NCBI RefSeq assembly: GCF_004795855.1
Contig: NZ_CP039252.1
Location: forward strand, 3,472,001 to 3,536,000
Length of the DNA stretch: 64,000 bases
Source: Hydrogenophaga sp. PAMC20947
GTDB taxonomy: Bacteria > Pseudomonadota > Gammaproteobacteria > Burkholderiales > Burkholderiaceae_C
Direction of reading: 5' to 3'
Shown here: positions 54,994 to 63,973 of the stretch, one piece after another
How the letters are laid out: every line of letters begins with the position of its first letter
How positions within the stretch are numbered: position 1 is the first letter of the stretch
Made by a program: the position numbers and the translations under genes
The notes under the pieces: model-generated
Databases searched by the model: none
What the model was told of the DNA's origin: nothing
What the model saw: the letters and a program-made list of their open reading frames with translations, nothing else

Positions 54994-56253
54994 TCAGACC
55001 GGCAGTTCAAGCACAAAACGGGCACCACCGCCCGGACGGGCTTCACAGCGCACCAGACCCCCGTGGCGCACGGCAATCGACCTGACCAACGCCAGACCCA
55101 GACCGACACCGCCTTCTTTTTCGCTGGCCCCCGGCAGGCGGTAAAACGACTCGAAAATGCGCTCTCGCAATTCGGGGGGTACCCCCGGGCCCCGGTCTTC
55201 GACATGCACCACGGCCCAGGATCGTCCACCGGAAGGCCGCAACGCCAGATGCAGCCGGACTGCGGCCTCGTCGCTGCCCGACGCCCCTGCTGGCCCCTTG
55301 TCGGCATGCCCATACCGTCGGGCGTTTTCCAGCAAGTTGCGCAACACCCGGCGCAACAGCCTCGCATTCCCATGCACCAAGACCGAGCCCGCACCGGGCT
55401 CGATGTCCAGATCGGCGCCTGTGCGTGCACACTCCTCGGCCGCCAAGCCCACGAGATCGACTTCTTCGGTCGGTCCCAAGGCCGACGCGTCGTTCACATC
55501 GCGCATGTCCAATCGACTCGCCAACAGGATTTCATCGATCAGCTGGTCCAGCTCTTCAATGCTGCGGGCCATCTCACGCCGCCGGGGTGCCTGGGCAGGG
55601 TCGTTGCCCATCAGCTCCAGACCCATGCGGATGCGGGCCAACGGCGAGCGCAACTCGTGCGAGGCGTTGGCCAGCAGGGTCTTGTGTGACGACAGCAGCG
55701 ACTCCACCCGCTCGGCCGCTTCGTTGAAGCGCCGGGACAAGAGGGCCACTTCGTCGTGTCCGTTGACGTGCAACCGTGTCGAGAGATCACCCCGGCCCCA
55801 GCGTTCTACGCCGGCTTGCAAGATCTCAAGGCGTTTGGTCAACCGCCGCACGATGGGGTAAGCCCCCAGGGCCACTGCCACCGCCACCATGCCCAGCATC
55901 CAGAGGAAGCCAAACGTGCCATTCAGATCGCGCCGGCTGGGCACCCCGCCTGGCGTCCGCCCAACCCGGGGCAGCTCGACGTACAAGGTCTGCCCGTCGT
56001 TCATCACCACCTGAAACTCCAGGCCCTGGCCTGGAACACGCACCGCACGCGCCGGCGCTTGCCCCACCACGTCGCCCACACTGTTGCGCAGCACAATCTC
56101 ACGGGCCACCCGCCCGTCGCGCTCTTCGCGATCCCGGCTCAGCGCCTCGCGCCACAACCAGCCCACCACCAGCGACAGCACCATCACCGCCACCACCACG
56201 GCCAGCCAGATGCGCAAGTACAGGCGCTGCCCCAGGCGACCGATCATGTGCAC
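54994..56253 (-). CDS. Sensor histidine kinase, EnvZ/RstB-like
   Basis: A 419-residue protein from the GTG at 56253; the ATG two codons later is equally possible. Membrane helices lie at about 13-33 and 113-135, with a periplasmic loop between. HAMP follows, then the H box with His199 in SHELRSPLARIRMGLEL, the N box NLLENARRYG, and the ATP-lid motifs VEDRGPGVPPELRERIFESF and GGVGLGLALVRSI. The partner response regulator lies 149 bp upstream. The stimulus is unknown. Confidence 0.94.
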   Translation of the reverse strand: MHMIGRLGQRLYLRIWLAVVVAVMVLSLVVGWLWREALSRDREERDGRVAREIVLRNSVGDVVGQAPARAVRVPGQGLEFQVVMNDGQTLYVELPRVGRTPGGVPSRRDLNGTFGFLWMLGMVAVAVALGAYPIVRRLTKRLEILQAGVERWGRGDLSTRLHVNGHDEVALLSRRFNEAAERVESLLSSHKTLLANASHELRSPLARIRMGLELMGNDPAQAPRRREMARSIEELDQLIDEILLASRLDMRDVNDASALGPTEEVDLVGLAAEECARTGADLDIEPGAGSVLVHGNARLLRRVLRNLLENARRYGHADKGPAGASGSDEAAVRLHLALRPSGGRSWAVVHVEDRGPGVPPELRERIFESFYRLPGASEKEGGVGLGLALVRSIAVRHGGLVRCEARPGGGARFVLELPV

Positions 56254-56293
56254 CTCACGGAGGATAGCTGTGCGATCAACTCAGTCGGCGAGA

Positions 56294-56397
56294 GGCCCAC
56301 GCGAAGGCGTGCCTTCAGGGCACCGCCGGTCCGGCACTGCCGGTCGGCCAGTCCCGCATCCTTGAGGGGGTCACGCTGAGCGTGGCAGGGGTGGGCC
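56294..56397. repeat. GC-rich palindromic repeat between kinase and regulator genes
   Basis: It contains perfect short inverted repeats CCGGCA-C-TGCCGG (56331-56343) and CACGCT-G-AGCGTG (56372-56384) and a CCTTGAGGGGG segment. In reverse orientation its order matches the element at 23797-23886 (CCCACCCCTG, inner hairpin, CCCTCAAGG, second hairpin). Confidence 0.6.
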
Positions 56398-56402
56398 ATC
56401 TT

Positions 56403-57128
56403 CTAATCTTGTTGCTTGGCAAAAACATAACCCACACCCCGTACTGTCAGAATGCGTTTGGGGTCTTTGCTGTCGGCTTCGATGGCGTTGCGGATGCGCC
56501 CGATGTGCACGTCAATGCTGCGGTCAAAGGCTTCCAGTTCCCGGCCCCGCACCGCTTCCATGATCTGGTCGCGGGTGAGCACACGACCCGCGCGCTCGGC
56601 CATGGCCACGAGCAGGTCGAACTGGTAAGAGGTGAGCTCGCAGACGGCATCGCCCACTTGCACCGTTCGGGCATCTCGATCAATCTCCAGCGAACCAAAA
56701 CGCAAGGTCGGCGTGGTGCGGGACACAGTCTGTCCAGGCTCGGTGCGCCGGCGCAAGACGGCGCGGATGCGCGCGAGCAGTTCCCGGGGTTCAAATGGCT
56801 TGGGCAGGTAATCATCGGCCCCCAGCTCCAGACCAATGATGCGGTCCATCGGGTCGCCCTTGGCTGTGAGCATCAGCACGGGCACGCGCGCATTCTCGTT
56901 GGGCAACGCACGAATGCGCCGGCACACTTCCAGCCCGTCAATGCCGGGCATCATCAGATCCAGGATGACCAACTCGGGTTGCATCAACTGCAAATGCTCC
57001 AGCCCCGCTTCGCCATCGCTGGCATGGGTGACCGTGAAGCCGGACTGGCCCAGGTAATCGGTGACCATCTGCGCGAGGCGCGCGTCGTCTTCGATCATCA
57101 GCAATCGGGAGGGGTTGGATGAACTCAT
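56403..57128 (-). CDS. OmpR-family response regulator
   Basis: A 241-residue protein from the ATG at 57128 (MSSSNPSRLLMIEDDARLAQ). The receiver has the acidic pair in IEDDARL, phospho-acceptor Asp57 in LVILDLMMPGIDGLEV and Lys in DDYLPKPFEPRELL. The C-terminal winged helix has DAVCELTSYQFDLLVAMAER and SIDVHIGRIRNAIEADSKDP. It overlaps nothing but lies 149 bp before the sensor kinase gene. RstA-like GTTACA sequence just upstream (57205-57212) could be its own target. Confidence 0.96.
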   Translation of the reverse strand: MSSSNPSRLLMIEDDARLAQMVTDYLGQSGFTVTHASDGEAGLEHLQLMQPELVILDLMMPGIDGLEVCRRIRALPNENARVPVLMLTAKGDPMDRIIGLELGADDYLPKPFEPRELLARIRAVLRRRTEPGQTVSRTTPTLRFGSLEIDRDARTVQVGDAVCELTSYQFDLLVAMAERAGRVLTRDQIMEAVRGRELEAFDRSIDVHIGRIRNAIEADSKDPKRILTVRGVGYVFAKQQD

Positions 57129-57215
57129 GGTTTCAGTGTAGCGGTCTTGAGGGGCGAGGCCCGAGCTTGGCAGGATCGCATGAAGCAATTGCGTGCCTCG
57201 CGTAAAGTTACATGA

Positions 57216-58781
57216 ATGTCGCCCTCCGCTCCACCCCCCCTTTGCGTGCCTGACCGCTCACTCGACGCCATGTTGCGCCGCGTGTCCCAGGACCACTTCA
57301 AGCGCGACGCCTGGCGATGGACCGATCCCGGCGAGCCCGGGCAAACGCCTCTGGTCATGCGGTACGGTCAATGGGCCGCCCACAGTGACGCTGTCGCGGC
57401 CTATTTGCAGGGGACGCAGGGCATACGGGCGGGAGACCGCGTCGCCTGGCTGGGTTTGAACCACCCGGCCCAGATGGTGTTGCTGTTTGCGCTGGCGCGG
57501 CTGGGGGCCCTGCTGGTTCCGCTGAACCACCGCCTGGCCCCTGCCGAGTGGACGGGCGTCTGGGCCGATTGCCAGCCTCGGCTGCTGGTGCACGACACCC
57601 ACTTCGCGCCAGCGGCTCAAACGCTGGTTCACCTGGTTTCTCCCATCGGGTCTCCCGCTGTGCCCGCCCTCGCCGCCACCGATCTGCCGACCGAAGCGTT
57701 GCAGCCGCTTGAAGCGGCCACAGCCGACGCCTGGGACACCCCCGCCCTGCTGGTCTACACCTCGGGCACCACCGGCCGGCCCAAGGCGGCAGTTCACACC
57801 CAGGGCAACCTGCTGACCAACATGGCCATGGCGGCGCAGGTACAGGCGCTGACACACAGCGACAGCGTGCTGACCGTCTTGCCCCTGTTCCATGTGGGCG
57901 GCCTGTGCATCCAGACCCTGCCTGCGCTGTCGGTGGGGGCCACGGTCTTGCTGCACGCCCGCTTTGACGCGTCGGCCACATTGACGGCGCTGGAGACCGA
58001 GCGCCCGACGCTCACGCTACAGGTACCGGCCACGCTCAAGGCCTTGAGCGAACATCCCCGCTGGGAGCAGACCGATCTCAGTGCGCTGCGAGCGGTGTGG
58101 GCCGGGTCCAGCATCCTGCCGCCGGGCCCTGTCGCCGCGTTTCACGCGCGCGGCATTCCGGTGTGCAACGTGTATGGCAGCACCGAAACCGGCCCCTTTT
58201 CAATCGCTCTGCCTCCCGAGCATGCGATCGACCACGCAGGCTCGTGCGGCTGGCCAGCGCCGGGCGCGGCCGTGAAACTGTGCAACGCCATCGGCGCGAA
58301 GGTGCGTTCGGGCGACATCGGCGAGCTCTGCATTCGCGCCGCCAATGTCGCCCGCCACTACTGGCCCGACACCCCGGCCCTGGACCCGGAGGGCTTCTTC
58401 CATTCAGGCGACCTGGCGCAGCAAGCGGCCGATGGCAGCTTCACCATCGTTGGCCGCGCCAAAGACATGATCATCTCCGGCGGGGAGAACATTTACCCCG
58501 CCGAGATTGAAAACCTGTTGCTGGCCCACCCTCTGGTGAGCGAATGCTGCGTCGTCGCGCAAGCGGATGACCGCTGGGGCGAAGTGGCGGTGGCCGTGGT
58601 GGTGCTCAAACCAGGCACGCCGCCGCCCGATGCCGCCTGGGCCGCACCCTTGCAAGCCTGGCTCGACAGCCGGTTGGCGCGCTACAAATGGCCACGGCGC
58701 TGGTTGCGCGTTGAGGCCTTGCCCAAAACAGCCCTGGGCAAGGTGCAAAAGGCGGAGCTGCTGAAGCTGCTCAGCGTTTGA
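57216..58781 (+). CDS. Acyl-CoA synthetase (AMP-binding)
   Basis: A 521-residue ANL-superfamily enzyme. The P-loop motif is LVYTSGTTGRPKAAVHTQGN, the A5 region NVYGSTETGPFSIALPPEHA and the hinge region GRAKDMIISGGENIYPAEIE, with the C-terminal catalytic Lys in LPKTALGKVQKAELL. It activates a carboxylic acid as acyl-AMP and transfers it to CoA; whether the acid is fatty or aromatic cannot be read. It is divergent from the response regulator (87-bp gap), and its end overlaps the AmpG gene by 11 bp. Confidence 0.94.
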   Translation: MSPSAPPPLCVPDRSLDAMLRRVSQDHFKRDAWRWTDPGEPGQTPLVMRYGQWAAHSDAVAAYLQGTQGIRAGDRVAWLGLNHPAQMVLLFALARLGALLVPLNHRLAPAEWTGVWADCQPRLLVHDTHFAPAAQTLVHLVSPIGSPAVPALAATDLPTEALQPLEAATADAWDTPALLVYTSGTTGRPKAAVHTQGNLLTNMAMAAQVQALTHSDSVLTVLPLFHVGGLCIQTLPALSVGATVLLHARFDASATLTALETERPTLTLQVPATLKALSEHPRWEQTDLSALRAVWAGSSILPPGPVAAFHARGIPVCNVYGSTETGPFSIALPPEHAIDHAGSCGWPAPGAAVKLCNAIGAKVRSGDIGELCIRAANVARHYWPDTPALDPEGFFHSGDLAQQAADGSFTIVGRAKDMIISGGENIYPAEIENLLLAHPLVSECCVVAQADDRWGEVAVAVVVLKPGTPPPDAAWAAPLQAWLDSRLARYKWPRRWLRVEALPKTALGKVQKAELLKLLSV

Positions 58782-60354
58782 CCGGGTCGCGCAATTCCAG
58801 CCGGCGCGCGGCCAGCCACACCAGCACAATCACCGGCAAGCCCATCAACGTGGTGGCCACAAAAAAGCCCGGGTAGCCGATGGCGTCCACAATGCCGCCC
58901 GAATAGCCCCCCAACGATTTGGGCAACAAGGTCATGAGCGAGCTGAACAAGGCGTACTGCGTGGCGGTGAACGACACGTTGACCAGGCTGGAGAGAAAGG
59001 CCACAAATGCCGCGCTGGCGAACCCGGCCGCCAGGTTGTCGGCAGAGACCACCAGGTACAGCATCGGCAGGCTGTAACCCACCTTCGCCAGCACCACAAA
59101 CACCAGGTTGGTCAGGGCCGCCATGACCGCACCCCACATCAGGCAGCGCATCACGCCATAGCGTGTGGCGAGAATACCGCCCATGAAACCGCCCCCGATG
59201 CTGATCAGCACACCAAAGGTCTTCACCGCGTTGGCGATCTCGATCTTGGAATAGCCCATGTCCGCGTAGAACACGTTGGAGATCACACCGAGCACGATGT
59301 CCGAAATGCGGTACAAGCCAACGAGCGCCAGCACCAGCCAGGCGGTAGAGGCGCCGTAGCGATCGAAGAAGTCACGCACGGGCACGATCCAGGTGTCACG
59401 GGCCACCGCCGTGTCGGCCAGCCCCAGGCTCACCAGCACCCAGCCGGCGCCCCCGGCCACCGCCAGCGCACCGCCCAGCCTCAGGGCCTCCGTCAGCAGT
59501 GTGGCCATCGGCCCACCGCCCAGCGCACCCTGCAGGACCGCAGCGAACGGACCTGCATAAAAGAATGCAAGAACAAAGGCGCTGACCGCACCCAGGAACA
59601 CCAGGAACAGGCGCAGATTGCCGCGCAATGCGCCCTGTGCGGTCGCCGGGCGGCGTTGTTCGGGCATGAACAGCGCCGTCAGCACCCCCACCCCCATGGC
59701 CGCGGCCATGACCCAATAGGCTTTTTGCCAGGCGGCATACACATAGAGCTCTTTGGTCGAACCCCAATAAGAAGCCAGATACAAGGCGCCTGCACCCGCC
59801 ACGATCATGCCCACCCGGTAGCCCGCGATATAGGCGGACGACAGCAAGGCCTGCATCTCGGGCGGCGCCAGCTCGATGCGGTAGGCGTCAATCACGATGT
59901 CTTGCGAAGCCGACGAAAAACCCAGCAACACGGCAAAAGCTGCCATCAGGGTCAATTGATCCGGCGATCCGGCGGGATTGACATTGGCCATGCCCACCAT
60001 GGCAGTGATGACACCGGCCTGGGCCAGCAACAACCAGCTGCGGCGCTGCCCCAGGAGGCCGGTGAGCACCGGCAGCGCCATGCGGTCCACCAGGGGAGCC
60101 CACACGAATTTGAAGGAGTAGCCCAGCGCCGCCCAGCTGAAGAAGGTGACCGCCTTGCGCTCCACCCCTGCCTCCACGAGCCAGAGCGAGAGCGAAGAGA
60201 AGATCAGCAGAATGGGCAAGCCAGCTGAAAACCCCAGCAACACCATGAGCAAGACACGCCGCTCCCACAAGGCCGCCAGGCTGTCGTGCCAGCTCGGCTT
60301 GCGGGCTTCAATGGCGAGGTTGCCAGCGTCGATGGAAGATGTAGGTTGGGACAT
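58771..60354 (-). CDS. ampG: AmpG-like muropeptide/MFS transporter
   Basis: A 527-residue protein with about 14 hydrophobic helices starting after a 30-residue cytoplasmic lead. Diagnostic are LLMVLLGFSAGLPILLIFSS, SWAALGYSFKFVWAPLVDRM and SASQDIVIDAYRIELAPPEM (motif DAYR), which fit AmpG, the importer of anhydromuropeptides from the periplasm for peptidoglycan recycling, an inducer route for AmpC beta-lactamase in some species. No ampC/ampR gene is nearby. Confidence 0.92.
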   Translation of the reverse strand: MSQPTSSIDAGNLAIEARKPSWHDSLAALWERRVLLMVLLGFSAGLPILLIFSSLSLWLVEAGVERKAVTFFSWAALGYSFKFVWAPLVDRMALPVLTGLLGQRRSWLLLAQAGVITAMVGMANVNPAGSPDQLTLMAAFAVLLGFSSASQDIVIDAYRIELAPPEMQALLSSAYIAGYRVGMIVAGAGALYLASYWGSTKELYVYAAWQKAYWVMAAAMGVGVLTALFMPEQRRPATAQGALRGNLRLFLVFLGAVSAFVLAFFYAGPFAAVLQGALGGGPMATLLTEALRLGGALAVAGGAGWVLVSLGLADTAVARDTWIVPVRDFFDRYGASTAWLVLALVGLYRISDIVLGVISNVFYADMGYSKIEIANAVKTFGVLISIGGGFMGGILATRYGVMRCLMWGAVMAALTNLVFVVLAKVGYSLPMLYLVVSADNLAAGFASAAFVAFLSSLVNVSFTATQYALFSSLMTLLPKSLGGYSGGIVDAIGYPGFFVATTLMGLPVIVLVWLAARRLELRDPVKR

Positions 60355-60489
60355 GCAGAGGGGAAATGCAGTGGGTCAATGTGGTGGGTCAGGCGCGTTT
60401 GAGCGGCGAAACAATCCTTTGCCAAAGCCAACGCAGGGCCATGGGCACGGAAGCCGCTCAGCGGTCACAGGTGTGACTATTATTGAGCG

Positions 60490-61356
60490 ATGTGCCTGCT
60501 CTGCGATCTGAAGTCTCCCTCCCCCTCTGAATCCGTCCATTCGACCCGGTGGTCGTCACGGCGCGCCTTCCTGCTGGTCGGGGCGGCCACGGTCGGCACG
60601 GCTGCTGCGCCGGCCATGGCCCAGGTCGACGTGGGCAAAGCCTCCTCCATGCGAAAGCTGGTGCCCGCCGCCGAACTGGAAGGCGCCGCCACCCAGCAAT
60701 ACGGTGAGTTGATCCAGGAAGCGCGGCAAAAAAGGGTGTTGCTGCCGGCCAGTCATCCACAAGTCAGGCGGCTGCGCAACATGGCCCAGCGGCTGATCCC
60801 GCAAAGCACGCCCTGGAATGGGCGGGCCAGTGCCTGGAATTGGGAAGTCAATCTGATCCAGAGCGACCAGATCAACGCGTTTTGCATGCCCGGCGGCAAA
60901 ATCGCCTTCTACACCGGCATCCTGGACAAGCTGCGCCTGAGCGACGATGAGGCCGCGATGATCATGGGCCACGAAATGGCCCATGCCTTGCGCGAACACG
61001 CGCGGGAGCGGCTGGCCAAGACCCAGGCCACTGGCCTGGGTCTTTCGGTGCTGTCCAGTCTGCTGGGGCTGGGCAATCTGGGCGACGCGGCGGCAAGCCT
61101 GGGTACGCAGCTGCTGACCTTGCGCTTCAGCCGCGAGGACGAAACCGAAGCGGATCTGGTGGGCCTGGAGCTGGCTGCTCGCGCTGCTTATGCGCCTTCG
61201 GCCAGCGTGAGCTTGTGGCAAAAAATGGCCGAAGCCAATGGCAAGAGCGGCCTGTCTTTCCTTTCCACCCACCCCAGCGGGCCGGACCGGATCCGGCAGC
61301 TGCAGGCGAATGTGCCCAAGGTGATGAAGCTGTACGAGGCGGCGCGCAAAAGCTGA
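60490..61356 (+). CDS. M48-family zinc metallopeptidase, Tat-type signal
   Basis: A 288-residue protein. The N-terminus MCLLCDLKSPSPSESVHSTR then WSSRRAFLLVGAATVG suggests a twin-arginine signal (RR at 24-25) with cleavage near AMA-QVD. Zinc site HEMAH at 161-165 with Glu in SREDETEADLVGLELAARA. The BepA/HtpX/YcaL-like family processes outer-membrane or lipoprotein substrates. The periplasmic location is inferred. It starts its own transcript, divergent from ampG. Confidence 0.9.
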   Translation: MCLLCDLKSPSPSESVHSTRWSSRRAFLLVGAATVGTAAAPAMAQVDVGKASSMRKLVPAAELEGAATQQYGELIQEARQKRVLLPASHPQVRRLRNMAQRLIPQSTPWNGRASAWNWEVNLIQSDQINAFCMPGGKIAFYTGILDKLRLSDDEAAMIMGHEMAHALREHARERLAKTQATGLGLSVLSSLLGLGNLGDAAASLGTQLLTLRFSREDETEADLVGLELAARAAYAPSASVSLWQKMAEANGKSGLSFLSTHPSGPDRIRQLQANVPKVMKLYEAARKS

Positions 61357-61374
61357 CGCCTCCCCCAATGGTCC

Positions 61375-62007
61375 TCAGCGCACGTACGGATTGAACCGGC
61401 GCTCTTCGCCGATCGTGCTCTCGGGTCCGTGCCCAGGGATGAACACGGTGTCGTCGCCCATGGGCCACAGGCGCTCTTTGATGCTGGCGATCAGCTGCTG
61501 CTGGTTGCCCTGGGGGAAGTCGGTGCGGCCGATGCCGCCGGCGAACAACACGTCGCCCACGAAAGCGCGCTTGGCTTCGGGCGAGTGGAAGACGACATGA
61601 CCGGGCGTGTGGCCAGGACAGTGGCGCACGTTGAGCGTGCTCCGGCCGATCTGCACCGTATCGCCATCGTCCAGCCACTGCGTGGGCGTGAAGGGTTCAC
61701 AGCGCGGGAAACCAAACATCTTGCCTTGCTGCACCATGCCATCGATCCAGAACTGGTCGCCAGGGTGCGGACCGATGATGGGCAGGCTCAAACGCTCGAC
61801 GAGCTCGGCGGTACCGCCTGCGTGGTCGATGTGGGCGTGGGTGAGCCAGATGGCTTTGAGCGTGACACCCAGGCGTTTGACTTCGGCTTGCAGCCGATCC
61901 AGATCACCACCGGGGTCGATGATGGCGGCGTCCAGGGTCTGGTCGCACCAGACGATGGAGCAATTCTGGGCGAACTGGGTAACGGGAACGGTGAGGTATT
62001 TCAGCAT
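61375..62007 (-). CDS. MBL-fold metallohydrolase, glyoxalase II-like (YcbL type)
   Basis: A 210-residue protein from the ATG at 62007 (MLKYLTVPVTQFAQNCSIVW). Metal-binding motif THAHIDHAGG (HxHxDH), His in RHCPGHTPGHVVFHSPEA, Asp in FVGDVLFAGGIGRTDFPQG and His in VFIPGHGPESTIGEERRFNP. The family includes glyoxalase II and persulfide dioxygenases; the YcbL branch hydrolyses S-lactoylglutathione weakly. It converges on the M48 peptidase gene. Confidence 0.94.
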   Translation of the reverse strand: MLKYLTVPVTQFAQNCSIVWCDQTLDAAIIDPGGDLDRLQAEVKRLGVTLKAIWLTHAHIDHAGGTAELVERLSLPIIGPHPGDQFWIDGMVQQGKMFGFPRCEPFTPTQWLDDGDTVQIGRSTLNVRHCPGHTPGHVVFHSPEAKRAFVGDVLFAGGIGRTDFPQGNQQQLIASIKERLWPMGDDTVFIPGHGPESTIGEERRFNPYVR

Positions 62008-62087
62008 GAACAATCCGTGGCAAACAGCGAGGGCGATGGGCCGCACAACCGCCATTGTCGGGGCATAGCGCAGCCGCCGCTGGGGTG

Positions 62088-62555
62088 TCAGTTCACAGGC
62101 ACTTCATAAGACCGCTTCACTTCCTTGAGCGAGAAGCTGGTCGAGATCTCGCGCACCCCCGGCAATCCCCGGATGTTGTTGCGCACAAATTCGGCAAATG
62201 CCTCCAGATCCTGCGCGACCACTTCGAGCTGGTAGTCGAAGCGGCCCGAGAGGTTGTGGCACGACAGGATCTGCGGCAAGGCCACCACTTCGCGCTCAAA
62301 GGCATCGCCCTTCTCAGGGGTGTGGTCGTGCATGGCGAGGTGCACAAAGCCCAACACACCGTAACCCAGCAGCTTGCGGTCCAGGCGGGCGTGGTAGCCC
62401 GCGATCACACCGCGGTCTTCCAGCTGACGCACACGCCGCCAGCAAGGCGATGGCGACAAAGACACCAACTCGGCCAGTTCGCCCACGGTGGTGCGCCCGT
62501 TTTTTTGCAGGGCGGTGAGCAGTTGGCGATCAACAGCGTCGGGCTTGAATGACAT
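62088..62555 (-). CDS. Lrp/AsnC-family regulator
   Basis: A 155-residue protein starting MSFKPDAVDRQLLTALQKNG. The HTH covers TVGELAELVSLSPSPCWRRV, then the RAM domain with GYGVLGFVHLAMHDHTPEKG and SGRFDYQLEVVAQDLEAFAE. It is divergent from methionine gamma-lyase with a 146-bp AT-rich spacer, the classical layout for an Lrp-type activator of an amino-acid degradation gene; its effector is probably methionine or a related amino acid. Confidence 0.95.
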   Translation of the reverse strand: MSFKPDAVDRQLLTALQKNGRTTVGELAELVSLSPSPCWRRVRQLEDRGVIAGYHARLDRKLLGYGVLGFVHLAMHDHTPEKGDAFEREVVALPQILSCHNLSGRFDYQLEVVAQDLEAFAEFVRNNIRGLPGVREISTSFSLKEVKRSYEVPVN

Positions 62556-62701
62556 GGGGTTGAAAATACTTATAAATTAATGTTTATGGGCAGTTTTTAC
62601 CTCAAATAGTCAAATCACAACACAAATGAAGAAAATATTGCCGCGCACGAAGGATCAAAATTTTAGGCGCAGCAGCCCAAAACCTTCTTGAGGAACCTCA
62701 C
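62556..62701. promoter_or_regulatory. AT-rich divergent regulatory region, Lrp-type operators
   Basis: The region is far richer in A and T than its surroundings. It contains the inverted repeat ATAAA-TTAATG-TTTAT (62572-62587) and an AAAATTTT palindrome (62657-62664), the degenerate, AT-rich kind of site that Lrp/AsnC proteins bind. It separates the regulator from methionine gamma-lyase. Confidence 0.62.
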
Positions 62702-63973
62702 ATGAGCCAGCACACATCCGGCGGTTTCAGTACCCGCGCCATCCACCACGGCTACGACCCGCTCGACCACCAAGGTGCGCTGGTGCCGCCGCTGTACACC
62801 TCGGCCACGTTTGCCTTCCCCGACACCGGCTACGGCGCCCGCTGCTTCTCAGGCGAAGAATCGGGCTACTTCTACACGCGCATCGCCAACCCCACCCTGG
62901 CCCTGCTCGAAGGCCGCCTGGCCAGCCTGGAGCAAGGCGCCGCGGCCGTGGTGTTCGGCTCGGGCATGGGCGCCATCACGGCCACGCTGTGGTCCATGCT
63001 GGCACCGGGCGACGAGGTGCTGGCCGACCTTACTTTGTACGGCTGCACCTTTTCTTTCATGTCCCACGGCCTGACGAAGTTTGGGGTGAAAGTGCGCCAT
63101 GTCGACATGCGCGATCTGGCCCAACTGCAAGCGGCCATGAGCCCCCAGACCAAGGTGGTCTACTGCGAATCCCCGGCCAACCCCAACATGCGCCTGGCCG
63201 ACATCGCAGCCGTGGCCAACATTGCCCACGCCGGCGGCGCCAAGCTGGTGGTCGACAACACCTATTGCACACCCTACCTGCAGCAGCCCCTGTTGCTGGG
63301 CGCCGATGTGAGCGTGCACTCCATGACCAAATACCTGGGCGGCCACGGTGATTTGACGGCAGGTGCCGCCATCTTTGCCGACGCCGAACTGGCCAAACAC
63401 GTGCGGCTCTATGGCCTGAAAGACATGACCGGCGCGGTGATGAGCGCCCCCGACGCCCAGCAAGTGATGCGCGGCCTCAAGACGCTCACGCTGCGCATGG
63501 ACCGCCATTGCCAGAACGCCCAAAAGATTGCCGAGCTGCTGGAGCGCCACCCCGCCACCAGCGCTGTGCATTTCCCCGGCCTGCCCAGCTTCCCCCAGCA
63601 CGCGCTGGCCAAGCGACAGATGCGCCAGTTCGGCGGCATGGTGGCGTTTGAGCTGCACGGCGGGCTGGAAGCCGGTGTGCGCTTCATGGATGCTTTGCGC
63701 CTCATCACCCGCGCCGTCAGCCTGGGCGATGCCGAGAGCCTGGCCCAGCACCCGGCCAGCATGACCCACTCCACCTACACGCCTGAAGAGCGCGCGGCTC
63801 ACGGCATCAGCGAAGGCCTGGTGCGCCTGTCAATCGGTCTGGAAGACCTCTGCGACATCGTGGCCGACATCGAGCAAGCGCTCGACTTGGTCACGGCCAT
63901 GGGCGCGATCAACGGCGCGGTCAGCGAGCGGGCACCGGTAGCGGCAACGCCGTCTTGTAACGCACCTGCTTGA
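62702..63973 (+). CDS. megL: Methionine gamma-lyase
   Basis: A 423-residue PLP enzyme of the cystathionine family. Cys115 in LYGCTFSFMSHGLTKFG is the residue that marks methionine gamma-lyase; the PLP lysine is Lys210 in VHSMTKYLGGHGDLTAG, with NTYCTPYLQQP before it. The C-terminal AVSLGDAESLAQHPASMTHS matches. It splits methionine to methanethiol, ammonia and 2-oxobutanoate. An extra 25-residue tail (GAVSERAPVAATPSCNAPA) is unusual. It is likely under the control of the divergent Lrp-type gene. Confidence 0.95.
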   Translation: MSQHTSGGFSTRAIHHGYDPLDHQGALVPPLYTSATFAFPDTGYGARCFSGEESGYFYTRIANPTLALLEGRLASLEQGAAAVVFGSGMGAITATLWSMLAPGDEVLADLTLYGCTFSFMSHGLTKFGVKVRHVDMRDLAQLQAAMSPQTKVVYCESPANPNMRLADIAAVANIAHAGGAKLVVDNTYCTPYLQQPLLLGADVSVHSMTKYLGGHGDLTAGAAIFADAELAKHVRLYGLKDMTGAVMSAPDAQQVMRGLKTLTLRMDRHCQNAQKIAELLERHPATSAVHFPGLPSFPQHALAKRQMRQFGGMVAFELHGGLEAGVRFMDALRLITRAVSLGDAESLAQHPASMTHSTYTPEERAAHGISEGLVRLSIGLEDLCDIVADIEQALDLVTAMGAINGAVSERAPVAATPSCNAPA

